Source: Actinomadura formosensis NBRC 14204
GTDB lineage: Bacteria; Actinomycetota; Actinomycetes; Streptosporangiales; Streptosporangiaceae
Length of the DNA stretch: 36,990 nucleotides
Reading direction: 5' to 3'
Assembly (NCBI RefSeq): GCF_001552155.1
Contig: NZ_BCQQ01000069.1
Span: 1-36,990 of the forward strand
Shown: piece after piece, positions 30,918-36,990 of the stretch
Numbering within the stretch: the stretch's first letter is position 1
Layout of the letters: every line of letters begins with the position of its first letter
The notes under the pieces: model-generated
Told to the model about the DNA's origin: nothing
Seen by the model: only the letters and a program-made list of their open reading frames with translations
Databases searched by the model: none
Translations under genes and position numbers: made by a program

Positions 30918-31643
30918 TCAGCCGCCGCCGTCCTGCGCGAACGCCCGCAGCCCGGGCGGATCCACCACGGTGATCTTCCGCCGGCCGGTGCGGACCAGGC
31001 CCTCGTCGCGCAGCACGGCGAGGGCTCGCGCGACCGTCTCCCGCGAGGCGTCCATCCAACTGCCGAGCTCCTCCTGCGACAGCGGGGGCCCGATCGGGAT
31101 CTCGCCGTCCGGCCCCGGCGGGACGTGCCGGGCCGACAGTTCGGCGAGTTCCGCCAGCAGGAGCGCCAGCCGCTGCGGGCCCTGCGCCGACGCGTGCGCC
31201 TGCAGCCGGCGGCCCGCGTCGTCGAGCCGCCGCACGAACGTGCCGCTGACCAGCATCCACACGCCGGGATGGGCGTCCAGGAACGCGGTGAACCGTGCCG
31301 CCGGCACGACCAGCGCCCGGACCTGGTCGAGCGCCTGCACGGTCGCCGACCGCTCCCGCCGCCCGAGCACCGCGCTCTCGCAGACCAGGTCGCCGGGACC
31401 GCGCACGGCGAGCACCACCCGGTGCCCGTACGCGCTGGACGACACGACCTTGGCCCAGCCCGACTCGATGACGATGATGTGGTCGGAGTCGTCGCCCTGG
31501 TAGCACAGGGGCGTTCCCGGCCGGTAGGTCCGCGACCGGCCGGCCTGCCGGAGCGCCGCGCGCTCCCGGTCGTCCAGCGCGTCCCAGAATCCGCGGCCGG
31601 GGCGGGCGGCGAGGCCGCCGCGCGATGTGCTCCGCTCGCTCAC
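30918..31643 (-). CDS. Crp/Fnr-family transcriptional regulator
   Basis: The 241-aa protein has an N-terminal cyclic-nucleotide-binding-type beta-barrel (GTPLCYQGDDSDHIIVIESGWAKV, HRVVLAVRGPGDLVCESAVLG). A long dimer helix and a Crp-type helix-turn-helix (LSQEELGSWMDASRETVARALAVLRDEGLVRTGRRKITV) follow. The barrel lacks the cysteine cluster of oxygen-sensing Fnr. The normal cAMP-phosphate arginine position reads RERSATVQAL, so cAMP binding is uncertain. The GTG start (VSERSTSRGG) has only a weak GGA upstream. Targets are unknown. Confidence 0.88.
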   Translation of the reverse strand: MSERSTSRGGLAARPGRGFWDALDDRERAALRQAGRSRTYRPGTPLCYQGDDSDHIIVIESGWAKVVSSSAYGHRVVLAVRGPGDLVCESAVLGRRERSATVQALDQVRALVVPAARFTAFLDAHPGVWMLVSGTFVRRLDDAGRRLQAHASAQGPQRLALLLAELAELSARHVPPGPDGEIPIGPPLSQEELGSWMDASRETVARALAVLRDEGLVRTGRRKITVVDPPGLRAFAQDGGG

Positions 31644-31846
31644 GGCACGTCCGTTCCGGTGCGCGATCGGGTGAACCGGCACCCGCGGCAGATGGGGGGA
31701 GTGGGGCAGTGAGGCCCAGTGCCGCGGGTACCGGTCGCCTGCATGCGCCCATGAGAACCCGTCACCGATTCGGATGCTGCCCGCGGAGGGACGCGCTGTC
31801 TGCGTCTTATGACACTTTTGGCGAAAATTGCAGCGAAAAAGCCGCG
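31644..31846. other. Gap upstream of the crp-type gene
   Basis: The 203-nt gap contains an AT-rich island at about 31805-31840, striking for this genome, with the near-palindrome TTTTGGCGAAAA (31816-31827). It probably holds the promoter or operator of the crp-type gene on the - strand, but I cannot place a convincing -10/-35 pair. No gene is seen. Confidence 0.4.
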
Positions 31847-32767
31847 TCAGCGAGAAAGAGCGTTCAGCAGACGGTTCACCGGGCCGCCGAGATTCCAGCG
31901 ATCGGCCAATTCGGCCAGCGCCTCGCCGTCGCGCGGCCCGGCGGGCAGCCGGTCGTCCAGCGTCGCCAGCTCCGGCGCGCCGATGTCGGTGACCACCCGC
32001 ACCACCGTCTCGGCGGCGGCCAGGTAGCCGCGCGCGGCCTCCAGCCGGCGGCGTGCGCCCGCCGGGAACCCCTCGCCGGTGCCGGCGTCCAGCGCCGCGA
32101 GGATGCCGTCGACCGACCCGAACCGGGTGACCAGCGCGGCGGCCGTCTTGTCGCCGACGCCGGGCACGCCGGGCAGCCCGTCGCTCGGGTCGCCGCGCAG
32201 CGTCGCGTAGTCGGCGTAACCGCGGCCGGGGATGCCGTACTTGGCCGCGACCTCCTTCTCGCCCATCACCTGCAGGTTCCGCACGCCCCGCGCCGTGTAG
32301 AGGACGGCGACGGGGCCGCGGTCGTCGACGAGCTGGAACAGGTCCCGGTCGCCGGTCACGATGTCGACCGGCCCCTGCGCCCCGCCCCGCACCGCGAGCG
32401 TCCCGATCACGTCGTCGGCCTCGTAGCCGGGGACGCCCGCCCGTGCCAGTCCGAACGCGTCCAGCACCGCGTCGATGACCGGGAGCTGCGCCTCCAGCGC
32501 GTCCGGGGTCTGGTCGCCGCCGTCCTCGGCCACCCGGTGCGCCTTGTAGGACGGCAGCGCCGCCACCCGGAACGCGGGCCGCCAGTCGGCGTCCATACAG
32601 CAGACCAGCCGCTCCGGCGCCCGGTCCTGGACGAGCCGGGCGATCATGTCGATGAGCCCGCGCACGGCGTTCACCGGCGTCCCGCCGGGGGCGGTCACCG
32701 ACTCGGGCACCCCGTAGAAGGCGCGGAAGTACAGCGACGGCGTGTCCAGCAGCATCAACCCGCTCAT
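31847..32767 (-). CDS. 5'-3' exonuclease (PolA N-terminal-like)
   Basis: A 306-aa stand-alone flap/5' nuclease similar to the N-terminal domain of DNA polymerase I. It has the metal-site motifs LLDTPSLYFRAF, DADWRPAFRVAALPSYKAHR, GYEADDVIGTLA and VTGDRDLFQLVD. The helix-hairpin-helix RGDPSDGLPGVPGVGDKTAAALV follows, all with their acidic residues intact. Such proteins remove RNA primers or flaps in replication and repair. ATG 32767 has GGGAG upstream; a longer frame to 32923 lies over the promoter of the divergent peptidase. Stand-alone copies are common in actinobacteria. Confidence 0.92.
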   Translation of the reverse strand: MSGLMLLDTPSLYFRAFYGVPESVTAPGGTPVNAVRGLIDMIARLVQDRAPERLVCCMDADWRPAFRVAALPSYKAHRVAEDGGDQTPDALEAQLPVIDAVLDAFGLARAGVPGYEADDVIGTLAVRGGAQGPVDIVTGDRDLFQLVDDRGPVAVLYTARGVRNLQVMGEKEVAAKYGIPGRGYADYATLRGDPSDGLPGVPGVGDKTAAALVTRFGSVDGILAALDAGTGEGFPAGARRRLEAARGYLAAAETVVRVVTDIGAPELATLDDRLPAGPRDGEALAELADRWNLGGPVNRLLNALSR

Positions 32768-32864
32768 GCGCACATGCTCCCACGCGGGTCCGACGTCGCG
32801 GGGCCGTGCCGCTCCTGCGATGCTGGTAGCGGTCATCAGACAGGACCGAAGAATGGAGACGGGT

Positions 32865-33974
32865 GTGACAACGGAGTTGTATCCGCGGGAGCGCGTCGGA
32901 CGTGTTCGGGAGGCGGCGGCCAAGGCGGGGCTCGGGGCGGTGCTGCTGACGCCGGGCCCGGACCTGCGCTACGTCACCGGCTACGACGCGAAGCAGCTGG
33001 AGCGGCTCACCTGCCTGGCGGTGCCGGCGGACGGGGAGCCGTTCCTGGTCGTCCCGCGGCTGGAGCTGCCCGCCGCGCAGGAGTCGCCGGCCGGGTCGCT
33101 CGGCGTGGAGCTGGTGCCGTGGGACGAGACCGACGACCCGTTCGCGCTGACCGCCGCCCGGCTGCCGGGCGGCATCGCGAAGGTGGGCGTCGCGGACCAG
33201 ATGTGGGCGGTGATGGCGCTGCGGTTCCGTGCCGCGCTGCCGGGCGCCGAGCAGGTCGCGGCCGGGGCGGTGCTGCGCGAGCTGCGGATGCGCAAGTCCG
33301 CCGCCGAGGTCGCCGCGCTGCGCGAGGCCGGCGCGGCGATCGACCGGGTGCACCGCCGCGTCCCGGACTTCCTCAAGGCGGGGCGCACCGAGCGGGAGGT
33401 CGGCCGCGACATCGCCGAGGCGATCCTCGCCGAGGGCCACGTCCGGGTCGACTTCGTCATCGTCGGTTCCGGCCCGAACGGCGCGAACCCGCACGCCGAG
33501 CTGTCCGACCGCGTGATCAGGCCCGGGGAGCCGGTGGTGGTCGACATCGGCGGGACGATGCAGAGCGGCTACTGCTCGGACTCGACCCGCAACTACTGCG
33601 TGGGCGAGCCGCCCGCCGAGTACCGCGCCTACTACACGGTGCTGGAGGAGGCGCACCGGGCGTCCTGCGAAGCCATCCGGCCGGGAGTGACGCCCGAGGC
33701 GGTGGACGCGGCCGGACGCGGCGTCATCGCCGCCGCCGGGTACGGTGAGCACTTCTTCCACCGCACCGGCCACGGCATCGGGCTGGAGTCCCACGAGGAG
33801 CCCTACATCGTCGAGGGCAACCTCGAGCCGCTGGAGCCGGGGATGGCCTTCTCCATCGAGCCGGGCATCTATCCCGGTCCGCACGGCGCCCGCATCGAGG
33901 ACATCGTCGTGTGCACCGAGGACGGCTACGAGCCGATGAACGTCACCGAGCGCGGCCTGGTGATCGTGGAGTAA
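32865..33974 (+). CDS. M24-family metallopeptidase (Xaa-Pro aminopeptidase-like)
   Basis: The 369-aa protein has an N-terminal creatinase-like domain (VGRVREAAAKAGLGAVLLTPGPDLRYVTGY) and the pita-bread catalytic domain with all five metal ligands in view: D in VVDIGG, D in CSDSTRNY, H in GHGIGLESHEEPY, E in SIEPGIY and E in ARIEDIV. It most likely releases N-terminal residues before proline or cleaves dipeptides (PepQ-like). GTG 32865 is chosen, with GGAGACGGGT before it; ATG 32853 would add four residues but lacks spacing from GAAGA. It diverges from the exonuclease gene and ends at a perfect terminator hairpin. Confidence 0.9.
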   Translation: MTTELYPRERVGRVREAAAKAGLGAVLLTPGPDLRYVTGYDAKQLERLTCLAVPADGEPFLVVPRLELPAAQESPAGSLGVELVPWDETDDPFALTAARLPGGIAKVGVADQMWAVMALRFRAALPGAEQVAAGAVLRELRMRKSAAEVAALREAGAAIDRVHRRVPDFLKAGRTEREVGRDIAEAILAEGHVRVDFVIVGSGPNGANPHAELSDRVIRPGEPVVVDIGGTMQSGYCSDSTRNYCVGEPPAEYRAYYTVLEEAHRASCEAIRPGVTPEAVDAAGRGVIAAAGYGEHFFHRTGHGIGLESHEEPYIVEGNLEPLEPGMAFSIEPGIYPGPHGARIEDIVVCTEDGYEPMNVTERGLVIVE

Positions 33975-34020
33975 CCCCGGACCGACTATATGGATCGGCC
34001 GCCGGGAATGGCGGCGCGCA

Positions 34021-34048
34021 GGGCGTGGACGGATTTCCGTCCACGCCC
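34021..34048 (+). terminator. Perfect terminator hairpin after the M24 peptidase gene
   Basis: GGGCGTGGACGG (34021-34032) and CCGTCCACGCCC (34037-34048) form a 12-bp perfect stem with an ATTT loop, 47 nt after the stop codon. Confidence 0.8.
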
Positions 34049-34279
34049 TCACGTCATTTCGGACAGCACAAATTAGGGGAGAAACGGCTCTGTAACGATC
34101 TCTGCACTAAATGTGTCAGCGCGCACGGTGCGTATTGCAAGCGTGCGGACGGCCATGTACCACCTAGATGCATAGTTACGCGGGGGTAGGCCGGTTTCTT
34201 CCGCATGACGGAGGGTCCGACCATGCCCGGAGGGAGCCCGTACCCCGGCGGAGACGTGCCGTGAAGAAGAGGAGATGCC
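34049..34279 (+). promoter_or_regulatory. Leader region of the sugar ABC operon
   Basis: The 231-nt region is less GC-rich than its surroundings. CTCTG occurs at 34088-34092 and 34100-34104 (12-nt period) around TAACGAT, followed by an AT-rich CACTAAATGTG. TTGCAA at 34135-34140 is a possible -35 with only a weak -10 (TACCAC) 17 nt later. Sugar operons are usually repressed by LacI/ROK-type proteins, so an operator is expected here, but I cannot name one. No gene is evident. Confidence 0.35.
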
Positions 34280-35509
34280 GTGGCAGAGGTCGACCTGACC
34301 AGCGTCGGGAAGGTCTATCCCGACGGCACACGGGCCGTGACCGACCTGACCCTCCACATCGCCGACGGGGAGTTCCTCGTCCTGGTCGGCCCCTCGGGCT
34401 GCGGCAAGACGACCGCGCTGCGCATGGTCGCCGGGCTGGAGGACATCTCCGAGGGCGAGGTCACGATCGGCGGCCGGGTCGTCAACCGCGTCCCCGCCCG
34501 TGACCGCGACGTCGCGATGGTGTTCCAGAGCTACGCCCTCTACCCGCACCTGTCGGTGCGCGACAACATCGGTTTCGGGCTGTCGCTGCGCAAGATGCCG
34601 AAGGCCGAGATCCGCAAGAAGGTCGACCGGGCCGCGGAGATCCTCGGCCTCACCGACCACCTGTCCCGCAAGCCCCGCAACCTGTCGGGCGGGCAGCGCC
34701 AGCGTGTCGCGATGGGCCGCGCGATCGTCCGCGAGCCGCAGGCGTTCCTGATGGACGAGCCGCTGTCCAACCTCGACGCCAAGCTCCGCGTCCAGATGCG
34801 CGCCGAGATCGCCCGCATCCAGCGCGACCTCGGCGTCACCACGATCTACGTCACCCACGACCAGACCGAGGCGATGACGCTCGGCGACCGGGTCGCGGTG
34901 ATGAAGAAGGGCGAACTGCAGCAGGTCGCTCCGCCGCAGGAACTCTACGACCGGCCGGCGAACCTGTTCGTCGCCGGCTTCATCGGCTCGCCGGCCATGA
35001 ACCTGATCCACGGCACGCTGTCCGGGGACGCGGAGAACCCGCGGCTGGAGATCGGCGGCCAGACCCTGGCGCTGCCGGCCGAGGTGCTGACCGAGCGCCC
35101 GGCCCTGGCGTCCCGCCTTGGAAGCGACGTCGTCGTCGGCATCCGCCCCGAGGACATGGAGGACTCCGAGCTCGTGGAGACGCCCGAGGGATCCGGGCTG
35201 ACCTCCACCGCCGACCTCGTGGAGGCGATGGGCTCGGACGTGCTGGTCCACTTCGCGATCGAGGCCTCCCAGGTCGTCACCGAGGACACCAGGGAACTCG
35301 CACGCGACGCGGGGACCGACGTGCTGGGGAGCCTGGAGAGCCCCCGCACGGACATGGTCGCGCGGTTCAGCCCGCGCACCCGCGTGAAGGTGGGCGACCC
35401 GGTGACGATCCGCGTCGAGACCGGCCGCCTGCACTTCTTCGATATCGAGTCCGGCGCGGCGATCTGGGGCTCGGACGCCGCCGGCCCGCTCAGGGAGGAT
35501 GAAGGATGA
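34280..35509 (+). CDS. Sugar ABC importer ATPase (MalK/UgpC/MsiK type)
   Basis: The 409-aa protein is a full-length carbohydrate-importer ATPase: Walker A GPSGCGKT, Q-loop FQSYALYPHLSV, signature LSGGQRQRVAMGRA, Walker B FLMDEP, SNLDAKLR, and the switch histidine in VTHDQTEAM. The C-terminal regulatory OB/TOBE domain contains GSPAMNLIHG and VVGIRPEDMEDS. A roughly 35-residue stretch (about 330-365, HFAIEASQVVTEDTRELARDAGTDVLGSLESPR) is longer than in E. coli MalK but usual in actinobacterial UgpC-like proteins. The GTG has AGGAG upstream. Its stop overlaps the start of the binding protein. The sugar is unknown; such ATPases can serve several importers. Confidence 0.93.
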   Translation: MAEVDLTSVGKVYPDGTRAVTDLTLHIADGEFLVLVGPSGCGKTTALRMVAGLEDISEGEVTIGGRVVNRVPARDRDVAMVFQSYALYPHLSVRDNIGFGLSLRKMPKAEIRKKVDRAAEILGLTDHLSRKPRNLSGGQRQRVAMGRAIVREPQAFLMDEPLSNLDAKLRVQMRAEIARIQRDLGVTTIYVTHDQTEAMTLGDRVAVMKKGELQQVAPPQELYDRPANLFVAGFIGSPAMNLIHGTLSGDAENPRLEIGGQTLALPAEVLTERPALASRLGSDVVVGIRPEDMEDSELVETPEGSGLTSTADLVEAMGSDVLVHFAIEASQVVTEDTRELARDAGTDVLGSLESPRTDMVARFSPRTRVKVGDPVTIRVETGRLHFFDIESGAAIWGSDAAGPLREDEG

Positions 35510-36879
35510 GGATCAGCTTTGCCCGTGGGGGGACCCCCCACACCCCCCCGCCCGGCTCCGCCGGCCATGGCAGACGCGCGATGGGAGCCGCCGTCGCGGC
35601 GGGACTGCTTCTGTCCTCGGCCGCCGCGTGCGGCGGCGGCGATGACGGCGACGACTCGGCGTCCGCCGGCGGGGGAGCGCTGAAGGGCACCACGATCGAG
35701 GTCGCGGCCAAGTGGACCGGCCCGGAGGAGACCAACTTCCGCAAGGTGCTGCAGGCGTTCGAGAAGAAGACCGGAGCGAAGGTCAACTACGCCTCCACCG
35801 GTGAGAACACCGACGCCTACCTCGGCCCGCGCATCGAGGCGGGCAACCCGCCGGACGTGGCGATCCTGCCGCAGCCGGGCCTGATGGAGCAGTACGCGAA
35901 GAAGGGCTCGCTGAAGCCGCTCGGTGACGACGTCGTCGCGCAGGTCGGCCAGAACTTCTCGCCGTACTGGAAGGAGCTCGGCTCCTCCGGCGGCAAGACC
36001 TACGGCGTGATCGTCAAGGCCGCCTACAAGTCGATCCTGTGGTACCGGCCGCAGGCGTTCGACGAGGCGGGCGTGCAGCCGCCCGCGACGTGGGCCGACC
36101 TGGTGAAGGCGTCGGGCACGCTGCAGGACGCGGGCACCACCCCGCTCACCCTCGCCGCCGGCCCGCAGGACTCCTGGACGCTGACCGACTGGTTCGAGAA
36201 CGTCTACCTGTCGCAGGCGGGCCCGGAGAGCTACGACAAGCTCGCCAAGCACGAGATCAAGTGGACCGACCCGACGGTCGGCAAGGCGCTGGAGACCCTC
36301 GCCCAGATCTGGGGCAAGGGCGACTTCCTGAACGGCGGCGTCGCGACCGCGACCAAGACCAAGTTCGACGAGTCGGTCACCCAGGCGTTCGGCCAGCAGA
36401 AGGCCGCCATGGTGTACGGCGGAGACTTCGCCGCCGCGAACATCGCCACCACCAAGGCCAAGGTCGGCACCGACGCCAAGGTGTTCGCGTTCCCGAAGGC
36501 CGGCGACACCGCCCCGGCGATCCTCGGCGGCGACATCGCGGTCGCCCTGAAGGACGGCAAGGGCACCCAGGAGCTGATGAAGTTCCTCGCCTCCCCGGAG
36601 GCCGGCAAGGTCTGGGCCGGGCTCGGCGGCTACCTGACACCGAACAAGAGCGTCCCGCCGGACGCCTACTCCGACCCGATCGCCAAGCAGCTGATCGGCC
36701 AGCTGCAGCAGTCCGGTGACGCGGCCCGCTACGACCTGTCGGACCTGACGCCCGCCGCGTTCGGTGCGACGCCCGGCAAGGGCGAGTGGGAGGCGCTGCG
36801 CCAGTTCGTGATGCACCCGACCGACGTCAAGGGCACGCAGGCCAAGCTTGAGGCCGAGGCCGCCGCTGCCTACAAGTAG
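35506..36879 (+). CDS. Sugar ABC transporter solute-binding lipoprotein
   Basis: The 457-aa lipoprotein captures a sugar outside the cell. A basic N-terminus, a hydrophobic stretch (MGAAVAAGLLLSSAAAC) and the acceptor cysteine C42 make the lipid anchor; the lipobox is Ala-rich rather than Leu at -3. The mature part has the family-1 (MalE-like) binding-protein pattern: TIEVAAKWTGPEETNFRKVL, NPPDVAILPQPGLMEQYA, WYRPQAFDEAGVQPPATW and AMVYGGDFA. The start overlaps the ATPase stop at ATGA, with AGGGAGG upstream. The N-region is unusually long and contains GGTPHTPPPGSAG, encoded by a palindromic G/C-run element. The ligand cannot be deduced. Confidence 0.92.
   Translation: MRISFARGGTPHTPPPGSAGHGRRAMGAAVAAGLLLSSAAACGGGDDGDDSASAGGGALKGTTIEVAAKWTGPEETNFRKVLQAFEKKTGAKVNYASTGENTDAYLGPRIEAGNPPDVAILPQPGLMEQYAKKGSLKPLGDDVVAQVGQNFSPYWKELGSSGGKTYGVIVKAAYKSILWYRPQAFDEAGVQPPATWADLVKASGTLQDAGTTPLTLAAGPQDSWTLTDWFENVYLSQAGPESYDKLAKHEIKWTDPTVGKALETLAQIWGKGDFLNGGVATATKTKFDESVTQAFGQQKAAMVYGGDFAAANIATTKAKVGTDAKVFAFPKAGDTAPAILGGDIAVALKDGKGTQELMKFLASPEAGKVWAGLGGYLTPNKSVPPDAYSDPIAKQLIGQLQQSGDAARYDLSDLTPAAFGATPGKGEWEALRQFVMHPTDVKGTQAKLEAEAAAAYK
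35525..35541. repeat. Palindrome inside the signal-peptide region
   Basis: GTGGGGGG-A-CCCCCCAC is a perfect 17-nt inverted repeat, followed by a run of C (ACACCCCCCCG). It lies 19 nt after the start codon of the binding-protein gene and looks like part of a short insert of about 39 nt that keeps the frame. Confidence 0.7.
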
Positions 36880-36903
36880 GGCGTACGAGTAGGGGATCCC
36901 TGG

Positions 36904-36990
36904 ATGAAGGCTCCGCAAGAGGAGGTGCCGCCGGCCGCGACGGCCGGCGGCGCCGCCGCCGTCGACGTACCGGCCGCCCGCTCCGGCGCC
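36904..36990 (+). CDS. Start of a probable sugar ABC permease (cut by the window end)
   Basis: An ATG with GGGGAT upstream opens a frame running off the window: MKAPQEEVPPAATAGGAAAV, then an Ala/Pro-rich stretch. It begins 24 nt after the binding-protein stop, where the MalF-type permease is expected. The visible 29 residues are a cytosolic low-complexity N-terminus; no membrane helix is reached, so the call rests on position. Confidence 0.55.
   Translation, partial: MKAPQEEVPPAATAGGAAAVDVPAARSGA

Noticed and set aside
30918..34052. Crp-type frame extending upstream to 1044 codons
   Set aside because: The extension is opposite the M24 peptidase gene and overlaps the exonuclease gene in another frame; the regulator domain starts at about 31643.

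Overview
The window is very GC-rich, dense with genes and rich in GTG starts, and it carries the bacterial 20S proteasome with the Pup-tagging pathway. That points to a high-GC actinobacterium. Gene order and protein flavour suggest the Actinomadura/Thermomonospora side of the Streptosporangiales, but the genus is inference.

Region 1 (1-17.5 kb) is a nearly complete Pup-proteasome locus, all on the + strand except one gene. It holds the ARC/Mpa unfoldase, Dop, Pup, a nuclease-like protein with two endonuclease VII HNH domains, proteasome beta and alpha (prcB, prcA), Pup ligase PafA, a two-domain FKBP lipoprotein, a broken DUF3291 gene, a reverse-strand DUF3866 gene, the WYL regulators PafB and PafC, a small membrane protein, TatA, TatC and a HelY-type helicase. 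Dop deamidates the GGQ end of Pup, PafA attaches Pup to lysines, ARC unfolds the tagged protein, and PrcA/PrcB degrade it. PafB/PafC are known in mycobacteria as DNA-damage activators, so the nuclease and helicase in the same block are notable.

Region 2 (17.6-25 kb) holds accessory genes: a small PH-like actinobacterial protein, an ABC-2 exporter pair, an ArsR-type regulator with an SRPBCC/AHSA1 protein, a GH15 glycosidase, a MarR-type regulator and a sirtuin. Region 3 (25.1-32.8 kb) holds NirB, an overlapping FAD/BFD oxidoreductase, an amidohydrolase fused in frame to a DUF2470 domain, a tiny membrane protein, a Crp/Fnr regulator and a 5'-3' exonuclease. Region 4 (32.8-36.99 kb) holds an M24 peptidase, a perfect terminator hairpin and the start of a sugar ABC import operon (ATPase, lipoprotein binding protein, and a permease cut by the window edge).

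Two cross-cutting patterns stand out. A -10-like hexamer TAGG(G/C)T precedes at least nine genes, and at dop, pafA, helY and the DUF3291 remnant it lies only 6-7 nt before the start codon with no Shine-Dalgarno (SD) sequence, the layout of leaderless transcripts. The pup 3' half and the nuclease gene form a less GC-rich island with rare codons, and a hairpin there encloses both possible start codons of the nuclease. No tRNA, rRNA, CRISPR array or insertion sequence was recognised.
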